A stretch of 64,000 bases of DNA from positions 186,001-250,000 of the forward strand of contig NZ_JBHTIF010000004.1 in assembly GCF_042677005.1 (NCBI RefSeq). The letters are read 5' to 3'. Within the stretch, counting starts at the first letter, position 1; each line of letters begins with the position of its first letter. The notes under the pieces were generated by a model. It saw only the letters and a list, made by a program, of their open reading frames with translations, was not told the DNA's origin and ran no database searches. The position numbers and the translations under genes were made by a program. This stretch comes from Lysobacter_I brunescens (GTDB lineage: Bacteria; Pseudomonadota; Gammaproteobacteria; Xanthomonadales; Xanthomonadaceae). Of the stretch, positions 52,738 to 62,922 are shown one piece after another.

Positions 52738-53265
52738 ATGCTGCCCAATCCCATCAACCTGCAGGCCTGGATCGACGAGCATCGCCATCTGCTCAAGCCG
52801 CCGGTGGGCAACAAATGCATCCACAACGAGGACTTCATCGTGATGGTGGTCGGCGGCCCGAACCAGCGCACCGACTACCACTGGGACGAAGGCCCGGAGT
52901 GGTTCATGCAGTTGGAAGGCGAGATGGTCCTGCGCATCCAGGAAGACGGGAAGGTCCGCGACATTCCGATCAAGGCCGGCGAAAGCTTCTACCTGCCGCC
53001 GCGCGTGCCGCACTCGCCGCAGCGCATGGCCGGCAGCATCGGCCTGGTGATCGAACGCAAGCGCCTGCCGCACGAACTCGACGGCCTGCTGTGGTACTGC
53101 GAACAGTGCAACGCGAAGATCTACGAAGAATTCTTCACCCTGCGCGACGTCGAGCAGGATTTCCCGCCGGTGTTCGACCGCTTCTATCGCTCGCACGAGC
53201 ACCGCACCTGCAAGGCCTGCGGCCACCTCAATCCGGCACCGGCGAAGTACGACGCCCAGGGCTAG
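52738..53265 (+). CDS. nbaC: 3-hydroxyanthranilate 3,4-dioxygenase
   Basis: Opens the ring of 3-hydroxyanthranilate to 2-amino-3-carboxymuconate semialdehyde (ACMS) using Fe(II). The 175 residues are a cupin with iron ligands His48, Glu54 and His92 (DYHWDEGPEWF, RVPHSPQR), equal to the family pattern. Two CxxC pairs at the C-terminus (WYCEQC, TCKACG; Cys121, 124, 158, 161) match the bacterial rubredoxin-like iron site. It precedes a REP doublet. Confidence 0.95.
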   Translation: MLPNPINLQAWIDEHRHLLKPPVGNKCIHNEDFIVMVVGGPNQRTDYHWDEGPEWFMQLEGEMVLRIQEDGKVRDIPIKAGESFYLPPRVPHSPQRMAGSIGLVIERKRLPHELDGLLWYCEQCNAKIYEEFFTLRDVEQDFPPVFDRFYRSHEHRTCKACGHLNPAPAKYDAQG

Positions 53266-53269
53266 GTCT

Positions 53270-53353
53270 TTGTAGGAGGGCCTTCAGGCCCGAGCTTTTC
53301 GTGGATTCAATAAGGTTGCTCGGAAAAGCTCGGGCCTGAAGGCCCTCCTACAA
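53270..53353. repeat. GTAG-type REP doublet
   Basis: Perfect 31-bp inverted arms (53270-53300, 53323-53353) separated by 22 bases; each arm begins TTGTAGGAGGGCC and holds GGCCTTCAGGCC. It lies between the dioxygenase and the parD promoter region and could end the upstream transcript. Confidence 0.85.
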
Positions 53354-53403
53354 CCCCCACGGCAGGCCCCGTGACACCACCCGGCCCCGGGGGTATCCTC
53401 GCT

Positions 53404-53418
53404 TGGCAATTTTTGCCA
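53404..53418. promoter_or_regulatory. operator-like dyad upstream of parD
   Basis: Perfect dyad TGGCAA-TTT-TTGCCA, 28 bp before the parD start. ParD antitoxins usually bind such palindromes to repress their own operon. Confidence 0.55.
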
Positions 53419-53446
53419 TCGCCACCGTGATCACGCCGGAGACCGC

Positions 53447-53686
53447 ATGCCCGCCACGATGAACGTCTCGCTGACCGATCCATTGCGTCGGTTCGTCGAG
53501 GAAGAGGTCCGCGAGGGCGGCTTCGCCAGCACCTCGGACTACGTGCGCGAACTGATCCGCGAACGCCAGCGCCGCAAGGCCGAGGAAAGCCTCCGCGCGA
53601 TGATCGCCAGCGGCCTGGGTTCCGGGCCCGCCGAGCCGGTGAGCGAGGCCTTCTTCGCCCAGCAGCGCGAACGCCTCAAGCCATGA
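53447..53686 (+). CDS. ParD-like type II antitoxin
   Basis: A 79-residue ribbon-helix-helix protein (MNVSLTDPLRRFVEEEV, TSDYVRELIRERQRRKAEESLRAMI), followed by a tail with FFAQQRERLKP that would bind the toxin. An ATG 12 bases downstream (MNVSL) is an alternative start. It overlaps the parE-like gene by four bases, the usual order antitoxin-toxin. Confidence 0.9.
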   Translation: MPATMNVSLTDPLRRFVEEEVREGGFASTSDYVRELIRERQRRKAEESLRAMIASGLGSGPAEPVSEAFFAQQRERLKP

Positions 53687-54015
53687 ATCCCCGTGCACTG
53701 CGCCTGCGCCCGCAGGCCGCCGCCGACATCGCCCATCTTGCCGATGCCTGCGCGGCGACGGCTGCCGGCGATGGCCTGCGCTTCATCGATGCCGTCGACG
53801 CCGTTTGCGCGCGGCTTGCGGCGTCCCCGGAGATCGGCGTCGACCGCCATCGCCATGTCGTGCCGGAGCTGCCGGTCGCCCTGCGCACGCTGCACGTGCC
53901 GGGTTTTCCCCACGTGCTGCTCTGCCACATGGCGCTGCCCGATGCCGTGGAAGTGATCCGCGTGATCGACACCACGCGCGGCATGGAAACGCTGGCCGAG
54001 GACATCGCCGCATGA
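53683..54015 (+). CDS. ParE-like type II toxin
   Basis: A 110-residue RelE/ParE-superfamily toxin: LRLRPQAAADIAHLADACA, GLRFIDAVDAVCARLAASPEIG, RTLHVPGFPHVLLCH and VEVIRVIDTTRGMETL. ParE members poison DNA gyrase. Its stop overlaps the ATG of the amidohydrolase (ATGA), so the toxin is translationally joined to a metabolic gene. Confidence 0.88.
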   Translation: MNPRALRLRPQAAADIAHLADACAATAAGDGLRFIDAVDAVCARLAASPEIGVDRHRHVVPELPVALRTLHVPGFPHVLLCHMALPDAVEVIRVIDTTRGMETLAEDIAA

Positions 54016-55355
54016 GTCCGCGCATCGCTCGCCCGTTGTTCGCCGCAGCGCTGGCGCTGTGCGCCTTCGCCGCGATCGCGCAATCGAACCCGCCGCCTGC
54101 CGCCGCCGCGCAGCCCGAGCCGCCGACCACCGTCATCCATGCAGGCACGCTGCTCGCTTCGCCCGGCGACGCAGCGCTGAAGACGCGCACCGTGGTCGTG
54201 CGCGGCGACCGCATCGTCGCGGTGGACGAAGGCTTCCGGCCCGCGTCGCAGTACGGCGCGGATGCGCGGCTGGTCGATCTGTCCGATCGTTTCGTGATGC
54301 CGGGCCTGATCGACCTGCACATGCACCTCGCGATCTCGATGAACGTCGATCCCGAGGTCAGCACGTCTCCGGCGCGGCTCGCACTGTCCGGCGCCGGCTA
54401 CGCGAAGCGCCTGCTCGATGCCGGCGTGACCACGGTCCGCGATGTCGGCGACAACGGCGGCACCGTGTACGCACTGCGCGATGCCATCGCTGCAGGCGAC
54501 GTGCCCGGCCCGCGCATCTTCGCGGCGGGTCGCGTGATCTCGCGCACCGGCGGCCATGGCGCGAAACATCCGGTACCGACCGAACTACATTTCGAAGCCG
54601 CAGGCTGCGACGGCGTGGAGTCCTGCCGCCGCGCGGTACGCGAGAACATCGAGGCCGGCGCGGACTGGATCAAGCTCACCGTCTCCGGCTCCGGCCGCGA
54701 AGCCGGTGGTCGCGCCGACGCGCAGCCGATCATGCTCGACGACGAAATCTCCACCGCCAGCGAGGCCGCACGCCGAGCCTACCGACCCATCGCCGCGCAC
54801 GCGCACAGCACCGCCGCGATCAACGCCGCGCTGCGCAACGGCGCGACGACGATCGAGCACGGCACCTATTTCGACGCCGAATCCGTGCGCCTGTTCAAGC
54901 AGCGACGCGCCTGGCTGGTGCCGACCGCCTCGGTCGCGGCCTTCGTGCGCACGCAGCTGTCGATGTTCGCCGGCAGTGGTGACGTGAAGGGCACCGAGGA
55001 ACTGAAGGCCTGGGCCGACGCCGCTGTGGCCAACCCCGGTCGCGCCTGGCGCGCCGGCGTGCCGCTGGCGTTGGGCACCGATGGCGGCCCGAGCTTCGAT
55101 GCGGACACCTCCGCGAAGGAAGTCGGCCTGTACGTCGCCGCCGGCGTGCCCGCGTCCGCTGCGCTTGCCGCAGCCACGCGCAACGGCGCCGAGGCGCTGG
55201 GCCTGGGCGATTCGCTTGGCCGCGTGCAGCCCGGCTACATCGCCGACCTGATCGCGGTCGACGGCGATCCGCTGGCCGATGTCGAACGCCTGCGTCGCGT
55301 CGTCTTCGTGATGAAGGACGGCGCGCTGCACCGGCTTCCGGAGCGCGCGCCATGA
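54012..55355 (+). CDS. exported metal-dependent amidohydrolase
   Basis: A 447-residue amidohydrolase-superfamily protein. Signal peptide (LFAAALALCAFAAIAQS), strand VIHAGTLLASPG, the metal motif GLIDLHMHLAI (DxHxH), the AGVTTVRDVGD block, AHAHSTAAINAALRNGATTIEHGTYF, and LALGTDGGPSFDAD (Asp of the metal centre). It resembles imidazolonepropionase-like/Xaa-Pro dipeptidase amidohydrolases. An N-formylkynurenine or other acylated substrate in the kynurenine route is possible but unproven; export argues against a cytoplasmic step. Confidence 0.85.
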   Translation: MSPRIARPLFAAALALCAFAAIAQSNPPPAAAAQPEPPTTVIHAGTLLASPGDAALKTRTVVVRGDRIVAVDEGFRPASQYGADARLVDLSDRFVMPGLIDLHMHLAISMNVDPEVSTSPARLALSGAGYAKRLLDAGVTTVRDVGDNGGTVYALRDAIAAGDVPGPRIFAAGRVISRTGGHGAKHPVPTELHFEAAGCDGVESCRRAVRENIEAGADWIKLTVSGSGREAGGRADAQPIMLDDEISTASEAARRAYRPIAAHAHSTAAINAALRNGATTIEHGTYFDAESVRLFKQRRAWLVPTASVAAFVRTQLSMFAGSGDVKGTEELKAWADAAVANPGRAWRAGVPLALGTDGGPSFDADTSAKEVGLYVAAGVPASAALAAATRNGAEALGLGDSLGRVQPGYIADLIAVDGDPLADVERLRRVVFVMKDGALHRLPERAP

Positions 55356-55394
55356 TCCCGACCCTCTTTTCCCATGCAAGGTCCTGACGCCGCC

Positions 55395-56405
55395 ATGCTC
55401 AAGATCGACACCCACGCCCACTACCTGCCGCGCCACTGGCCGGATCTCGCCGCGAAATACGGCGACATCCGCTTTCCGGTGATCCACCACGGCGACGACG
55501 GCCGCTCGCGCATCTACAAGGACGGCAAGTTCTTCCGCGAGATCTGGCCGAAGACCTGGGATCCGAAGCTGCGCATCGAGGAATTCGCCGGCTTCGGCGT
55601 GCAGGTGCAGGTCATCAGCACCGTGCCGGTGATGTTCAGCTACTGGGCGAAGCCGCAGCACGCGCACGACCTGCACCAGGCGCTCAACGACCACATGGCC
55701 GAAGCGCTGCGCGATTACCCGCGCCATTACGCCGGCATCGGCACGGTGCCGCTGCAGTCGCCGCGCCTTGCCATCCAGGAACTCGAGCGCTGTGTCGACC
55801 AGCTCGGCCTGCAGGGCGTGCAGATCGGTTCGCACATCAACGACTGGAACCTCGACGCACCGGAACTGTTCGATTTCTTCCAGGCAGCCAGCGAACTCGG
55901 CGCCGCGATCCTGATCCATCCCTGGGACATGATGGGCACCGAGTCGATGCCGAAGTACTGGCTGCCCTGGCTGGTCGGCATGCCCGCCGAACAGTCGCGC
56001 GCCGCCTGCTGCCTGATCTTCGGCGGCGTGCTGGAACGGCTGCCGAAACTGAAGGTCTGCCTCGCCCACGGCGGCGGCAGCTTCCCCTACACCATCGGCC
56101 GCATCGAGCACGGCTTCAACATGCGCCCGGACCTCGTCGCGACCGACAACTTCCGCAATCCGCGCGAATACCTGTCGCGTTTCTACTTCGATTCCTGGGT
56201 CGCCGATCCGCGCGCGCTGCGCTACCTGATCGACACCTGCGGCGTCGATCGCATCATGCTCGGCACCGACTACCCGTTCCCGCTCGGCGAGCAGGAACCC
56301 GGGGCCGGGATCGCCGCACTCGACCTGTCCGAAGCCGAACAGGCGCGGCTCTATCACGGCACCGCGCTGGAATGGCTGGGCCTGCCGAAGGCGCGGTTCG
56401 CATGA
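55395..56405 (+). CDS. nbaD: 2-amino-3-carboxymuconate-6-semialdehyde decarboxylase (ACMSD)
   Basis: Zinc amidohydrolase-fold enzyme that decarboxylates ACMS to aminomuconate semialdehyde, releasing CO2. The 336 residues start MLKIDTHAHYLP (His7, His9), keep ILIHPWDMMGTESM, LAHGGGSFPYTIGRIEHGF and IMLGTDYPFPLGEQEPG (catalytic Asp), matching the family. An in-frame ATG 21 bases upstream is a possible alternative start. It overlaps the following gene by four bases. Confidence 0.94.
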   Translation: MLKIDTHAHYLPRHWPDLAAKYGDIRFPVIHHGDDGRSRIYKDGKFFREIWPKTWDPKLRIEEFAGFGVQVQVISTVPVMFSYWAKPQHAHDLHQALNDHMAEALRDYPRHYAGIGTVPLQSPRLAIQELERCVDQLGLQGVQIGSHINDWNLDAPELFDFFQAASELGAAILIHPWDMMGTESMPKYWLPWLVGMPAEQSRAACCLIFGGVLERLPKLKVCLAHGGGSFPYTIGRIEHGFNMRPDLVATDNFRNPREYLSRFYFDSWVADPRALRYLIDTCGVDRIMLGTDYPFPLGEQEPGAGIAALDLSEAEQARLYHGTALEWLGLPKARFA

Positions 56406-56979
56406 AACCGGCGACGGCCATCGCCGCAGCGCTGCTGTCGCTGGCCTGCGTCGCATACGCACACGCGCAGGAAACCAGCCCGCCATCGGAAGGCGATGCG
56501 TCGTCGCCGATGCCCGAACTGGTCGACGCCTACATCGGCATCGAACGCCAGGCCGGCGCGGGCAGAACGCTCGATGGCGAACCGCTGTACTTCATCGGCG
56601 CGGTCAGGATCGAAGGCGAGCGGATCACGCTGTATCGCGAACTGCGCGTCTGCCGCGAGGCGACCCTGCAGGCGCCGACCTATGCAGGCCAATACTGGTA
56701 TGCGGGTCGCATCGACATGCAGGTCACGCCCTGGAAGGCCCTGCTGCGAATGACCGGCTGCGACCACTGCGGTCGCGCCGAAACCGCCGAACCCGAACCT
56801 GCCGTGCTGGAGATGGACCTGTCGCCGCCGCGTGAAGGCGAACTGCAACTGGGCGAGACCCGCTACAGCCGACGCATGCGCTTCGATCGCACCGATTGCC
56901 CCGACGAGCCGGCCGACGCCGCACGCTCCGCCCCTGCACGTCTCGACGCGCACGCTGCCGTTTCTTACGCGAGGACCGA

Positions 56980-56983
<4 letters not shown>
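56402..56983 (+). CDS. exported protein of unknown function in the kynurenine cluster
   Basis: A 193-residue protein with a signal peptide (MKPATAIAAALLSLACVAYAHA) and a mostly beta-rich body with three cysteines (RVCREAT, CDHCGR) beside one more near the end. No family recognised. Its start overlaps ACMSD and its stop overlaps kynU, so it is in the transcript and co-translated. Confidence 0.72.
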
Positions 56984-58262
<1,279 letters not shown>

Positions 58263-58266
<4 letters not shown>

Positions 58267-59621
58267 GCGCCACCGACGATCGCCATCTCACCCTCGTCGG
58301 CGCCGGCCTCGCCGGGCCGCTGCTCGGCCTGCTGCTCGCGCGGCGCGGCTGGCGCGTCGACCTGTTCGAACGACGCGGCGATCCGCGCGTCCACGGCTAT
58401 GCCGGCGGCCGCTCGATCAACCTCGCCCTGGCCGAGCGCGGCCTCAACGCGCTGCGCACCGCTGGGGTCGATGCCGACGTGCTGAAGCAGGCGGTGATGA
58501 TGCGCGGCCGGATGGTGCATTTCCGCGAAGGTGGCGAACAACTGCAGCGCTATGGCCGCGACGACAGCGAAGTGATCTGGTCGATCAGCCGCGGCGATCT
58601 GAACATCCTGCTGCTCGACGCCGCCGAGGCCGCAGGCGTGAACCTGCACTTCGACCGCCGGCTCGAATCGGTCGACTTCGACGCGCAGATCGCGCACTTC
58701 GTCGGCGAAGGCGAGGACATCGCCCACCGCTTCAACGCACTGATCGGCAGCGACGGCGCCGGTTCCAGCCTGCGCGCGGCGATGCTGCGCGCCACCGACC
58801 TGGGCGAGCGCGTCGAGGTGATGCCACACAGCTACAAGGAACTGGAGATTCCGCCCGCGCTGGACGGCGGTTTCCGCATGGAAGCGAACGCGCTGCACAT
58901 CTGGCCGCGCGGCGACTACATGTGCATCGCCCTGCCCAATGACGAGCGCACGTTCACGGTCACCCTGTTCATGCCGAACGAAGGCCCGATCAGCTTCGAG
59001 GCCACTGCAGACGGCCACGCCGCCAAGACCCTGTTCGAGCGCGACTTCGCCGACGCCGTGCCGCTGATCCCGAACCTCGTCCACGACTACGACGCCAATC
59101 CCACCGGCATGCTGGCCACGCTCTACCTCGACCGCTGGCATCTCGACGGTCGCGCGGTGCTGCTCGGCGACGCCGCGCACGCGATGGTGCCGTTCCACGG
59201 CCAGGGCATGAACTGCGCGTTCGAGGACTGCGTATCGCTGGCCTCGCACCTGGCGCTGGACCGCGATCTCGCCAGCGCGTTCGCGGCGTTCGAGGCCGAG
59301 CGCCGACCGAATGCGGCGGCGATCCAGGCGATGGCGCTGGAGAACTACAGAGAGATGAGCGATCGCGTCGACGACGCGGACTTCCTGCTGCAGCGCCAGC
59401 TCGAACGCCAGCTTGCCGAGCGCCATCCCGGACTGTTCGTGCCACGCTACGCCATGGTCAGCTTCATGCGCGTGCCCTACGCCACCGCGTACGAGCGCGG
59501 TCGCATCCAGCGCGCACTGCTGGTCGAGGCCACCACGGGCCGCGACAGTCTCGACGGCATCGACTGGGACTGGCTGGACCACGAAGTGCACGCACGCCTC
59601 TTACCGCTGGACGCGGGCTGA
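58263..59621 (+). CDS. kmo: kynurenine 3-monooxygenase
   Basis: FAD-dependent hydroxylase converting kynurenine to 3-hydroxykynurenine. The 452 residues have the FAD-binding GAGLAGPLLGLLLARRGW at the N-terminus, FERRGDPR, GRSINLALAERGLNAL, the DG motif IGSDGAGSSLR and the second FAD motif VLLGDAAHAMVPFHGQGMN. A C-terminal hydrophobic region as in eukaryotic membrane-bound forms is absent, so it is a soluble bacterial type. It overlaps kynU by four bases. Confidence 0.95.
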
Positions 59622-59624
59622 TCG

Positions 59625-61067
59625 ATGGGCGCGAGCTTCCTCTTCTACGACCTGGAAACCTACGGCAAGGATCCGCGTCGCACGCGGATCGCGCAGTTCG
59701 CCGCGATCCGCACCGATGAGCAGCTGAACCCGATCGACGAGCCCTGGGATTTCCTGGTCAGACCGGCCGACGACCTGCTGCCTTCGCCGACCGCGACCCT
59801 GATCACCGGCATCGAACCGCAGCGCGCCGCGCGCGAGGGCGTGAGCGAATGCGAAGCCTTCGCGCGGATCTACGACGCGATGTCGGTGCCCGGCACCTGC
59901 ACGCTCGGCTACAACTCGCTCCGCTTCGACGACGAGTTCGTCCGCTACGGCCTGTTCCGCAATTTCTTCGATCCCTACGAACGCGAGTGGCGCGGCGGCA
60001 ATTCGCGCTGGGACCTGCTCGACGTGATGCGCCTCGCGCACGCGCTGCGCCCTGACGGCATCGTCTGGCCGCTGCGCGAGGACGGTGCGCCTTCGTTCAA
60101 GCTGGAACATCTCGCCGAGGCCAACGGCGTGCGCGAAGGCGATGCGCATGAGGCGCTGTCCGACGTGCGTGCACTGATCGGCATGGCGCGCAAGCTCAGG
60201 ACAGCGCAGCCGAAGCTGTGGGACTATACGCTGCGCCTGCGCGACAAGAAATTCGCCGCGCGCCTGCTCGATACCGTGGCGATGACGCCGGTGCTGCACG
60301 TGTCGCAGCGTTTCCCCGCGTCCCGCCTGTGCGCGGCGGCCGTCGTGCCGCTGATCCGCCATCCGCAGATCGACAGCCGGGTCATCGTCTACGACCTGCA
60401 CGAGCCGGTCGATGCCCTGCTCGCACTCGATGCCGACGACATCGCCGACCGCCTGTACACCCCGGCCGCCGACCTGCCGCCGGACGTGGCGCGCGTGCCG
60501 CTGAAGGAAGTGCACCTCAACCGCAGCCCGATGCTGATCGAATGGCAGCATCTGCGCGATGCCGACTTCGGCCGGCTGCGCATCGATCCGGCGCTGGTCG
60601 AATCACGCGCCGCACAGCTGCGCGATGCCGGCCCCGCGCTCGCCGAGAAGATCCGCCGCATCTACGCGAAACGCAGCGTGCCGGAGACGCTGGATGTCGA
60701 CGGATCGCTGTACGACGGCTTCCTGCTCGATGGCGACAAGCGCAAGTTCGCCGAACTGCGCAGCACGCCGCCCGAAGTGCTCGGCAAGCGCGACTTCGCC
60801 TTCCAGGATGCGCGCCTGACCGAACTGCTGTTCCGCTACCGGGCACGCAACTGGCCCGGGACGCTGGGCGCCGAGGACACCGAGCGCTGGAGCGCGTATC
60901 GCCGCCAGCGACTCGGCGAAGATCGCGGCTGGTCCGAATACACCTTCGAGACGCACCGCGCGGAAATCGAGGCCCTGCGCCTCGCACACCCGGACGACGG
61001 CCGCGCGCAGGCGCTGCTCGACCGGGTGCAGGCCTGGGCCCACGACCTGGAAAACACACTGACATGA
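59625..61067 (+). CDS. sbcB: exodeoxyribonuclease I
   Basis: 3'-5' single-strand exonuclease used in recombination and mismatch repair. The 480 residues have a DEDD exonuclease domain (FLFYDLETYG, Asp9/Glu11; SLRFDDEFVRY; EGDAHEALSDVRALIGMA), an SH3-like middle and a C-terminal helical domain with PGTLGAEDTERWSAYRRQRL. It begins four bases after the kmo stop. Confidence 0.95.
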   Translation: MGASFLFYDLETYGKDPRRTRIAQFAAIRTDEQLNPIDEPWDFLVRPADDLLPSPTATLITGIEPQRAAREGVSECEAFARIYDAMSVPGTCTLGYNSLRFDDEFVRYGLFRNFFDPYEREWRGGNSRWDLLDVMRLAHALRPDGIVWPLREDGAPSFKLEHLAEANGVREGDAHEALSDVRALIGMARKLRTAQPKLWDYTLRLRDKKFAARLLDTVAMTPVLHVSQRFPASRLCAAAVVPLIRHPQIDSRVIVYDLHEPVDALLALDADDIADRLYTPAADLPPDVARVPLKEVHLNRSPMLIEWQHLRDADFGRLRIDPALVESRAAQLRDAGPALAEKIRRIYAKRSVPETLDVDGSLYDGFLLDGDKRKFAELRSTPPEVLGKRDFAFQDARLTELLFRYRARNWPGTLGAEDTERWSAYRRQRLGEDRGWSEYTFETHRAEIEALRLAHPDDGRAQALLDRVQAWAHDLENTLT

Positions 61068-61077
61068 GCATGCCCAC

Positions 61078-61764
61078 ATGAGCACGTACTTTTCCGACCG
61101 CAGTTTCAAGTTCCTGCGCAGCCTCGCGCGCAACAACGATCGCGAATGGTTCCATGCGCACAAGGCCGACTACGAGCAGTACGTGCGCCAGCCGTTCCTG
61201 GCCCTGATCACCGACCTGCAGCCGGCGCTGCGCGAAGTGAGCGAACACTATCGCGCCGATCCGAAGACCGTCGGAGGCTCGCTGTTCCGCATCCACCGCG
61301 ACACGCGCTTCTCGAACAACAAGGCCCCGTACAAGAACTGGCAGGGCGCGCGCCTGTTCCATGCGCGCAGCAAGGAAGTCGAAGCGCCGTCGTACTACAT
61401 CCACCTGCAGCCGGGGAACTGCTTCATCGGCGCTGGCCTCTGGCATCCGGAACCGGACGCACTGCGTCGCATCCGCCACTTCATCGTCGACAACCCGGGC
61501 AGCTGGGCCGCCGCCGCGCATGGCACCGCATTCCGCAAGCGCTTCGACCTCGACGACAGCGAGATGCTGGTCCGCCCGCCACGGGGATTCCCCGCCGATT
61601 TCGCCCATCTCGACGACCTGCGGCGCAAGAACCACGTCGCCCTGCGCGCCATCGACGACACCACGATGACCGGCCCACGCCTGCTCACGACCCTCGCCAA
61701 GGACCTGCAGGGCCTCGGTCCGTACATGGACTACCTCTGCGCGGCGCTGGACCTGGAGTTCTGA
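61078..61764 (+). CDS. DUF2461 family protein (TIGR02453)
   Basis: A 228-residue protein of the DUF2461 family: FKFLRSLARNNDREWFHAHKADYEQYV, FRIHRDTRFSNNKAPYKNWQGARLF, YYIHLQPGNCFIGAGLWHPEPDALRRIR. The family is widespread and its function unknown. It starts ten bases after sbcB. Confidence 0.85.
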   Translation: MSTYFSDRSFKFLRSLARNNDREWFHAHKADYEQYVRQPFLALITDLQPALREVSEHYRADPKTVGGSLFRIHRDTRFSNNKAPYKNWQGARLFHARSKEVEAPSYYIHLQPGNCFIGAGLWHPEPDALRRIRHFIVDNPGSWAAAAHGTAFRKRFDLDDSEMLVRPPRGFPADFAHLDDLRRKNHVALRAIDDTTMTGPRLLTTLAKDLQGLGPYMDYLCAALDLEF

Positions 61765-61857
61765 GGCAGGGCCGGACGCCGAGCCTCGACACTTCTGTGC
61801 AGGCGCGACGCGAGTCGTGACCGGAGATCCGGTGCACGGCCTGCATGGTCGTGCCCG

Positions 61858-61874
61858 ATGACGCACTGCGTCAT
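61858..61874. promoter_or_regulatory. operator-like perfect palindrome upstream of the secreted lipase
   Basis: ATGACGCA-C-TGCGTCAT, a perfect 17-bp dyad about 180 bp before the lipase start. It shares 14 of 17 bases with the dyad at 19722-19738, also upstream of a secreted esterase. Confidence 0.5.
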
Positions 61875-62053
61875 GACACTGTCAATACGCCCCCGTACCC
61901 TCGGGCGCAATGCCATACCCCACAGCATGGCAGGGCTGGAGCCGGCGACGTCCCGAGCCATCAGCAGGGCGCGACTTCGAAGCTCCGAACAGGGAAGGAC
62001 GCGGCAGGGGCCGCGCATTCATGGACATCGAAACAAGCAAGGGGACAACCAAC

Positions 62054-62911
62054 GTGCTCAAACACCTCTGCGGGCTTCTGCTCGCCCTGGCGGCGCCGTG
62101 CGCGCTCGCGAACACCGGCGTGGCCTTCGTCCACGGCACCGGCGCACAGACCAACGCGTACAACGACTACTGGCAGCCCGCCATGGTCGACTCGGTGCGC
62201 GGCGGCCTGCCGAACCCGGCGAACTACGTGGTCATCAACTGCGACTTCGGCCAGTACTGGTGGGACAGCCGCGCCGCAGGCTGCCTGGCAGGCCAGCTGA
62301 CCAACTTCATCAACACCAAGGGCATCACCCGGCTCATCGTCATCACCCACTCCAATGGTGGCAACGTGATGCGCTGGATCATGTCGAACCCGACCTACGA
62401 CAGCCGCTACCCGAACATCATCAGCAAGACCGTGCGCGTGAACGCGCTGGCGCCTTCGTCCACCGGCACGCCGCTGGCCGACGCGGTGATGAACGGCACC
62501 GTCTTCGAGGCCGCGGTCGGCTGGCTGCTCGGCTACCAGAACGATGGCGTGCGCCAGCAGCAGCAGAGCTGGATGGTCTTCTACAACGGCAACTACCTGT
62601 ACGGCACCAGCGGTCGCCCCGCGCTGCCGAAGACCTTCCGCAGCGTCGTCGGCACCGATGTCGACTCCTCGCCGTTCGACGGCGACAGCTACTGCGGCGG
62701 CTACAGCCAGAACGTCGGCCTGGAAGTCACGCAGAACTGGCTCAACAGCTGCTCCGACGGCTTCCTCAACTGCAGCAGCCAGAACGCCGCAGGTTCGGTG
62801 TGGTTCTACGACACCGCGCGGATGGCCGGTGGCGAACCGCTGTCGCACAACCAGAGCCGTCGCGCCTGCTTCGGCCTGAACAACATCCTCCGCACCGACA
62901 TGAGCCAGTGA
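62054..62911 (+). CDS. secreted alpha/beta hydrolase (lipase-like)
   Basis: A 285-residue exported hydrolase. The GTG start (VLKHLCGLLLALAAPCALA, a signal peptide) is supported by AAGGGGA eight bases upstream; a longer ATG start would add a polar leader. Its mature part starts TGVAFVHGTGAQTNAY (oxyanion strand) and has the nucleophile in VITHSNGGNVMRWI (GxSxG variant), many Asn/Ser residues and about six cysteines for disulfides. Together with the next gene it could form a secreted unit. Confidence 0.82.
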   Translation: MLKHLCGLLLALAAPCALANTGVAFVHGTGAQTNAYNDYWQPAMVDSVRGGLPNPANYVVINCDFGQYWWDSRAAGCLAGQLTNFINTKGITRLIVITHSNGGNVMRWIMSNPTYDSRYPNIISKTVRVNALAPSSTGTPLADAVMNGTVFEAAVGWLLGYQNDGVRQQQQSWMVFYNGNYLYGTSGRPALPKTFRSVVGTDVDSSPFDGDSYCGGYSQNVGLEVTQNWLNSCSDGFLNCSSQNAAGSVWFYDTARMAGGEPLSHNQSRRACFGLNNILRTDMSQ

Positions 62912-62922
62912 GGGCACCCATC

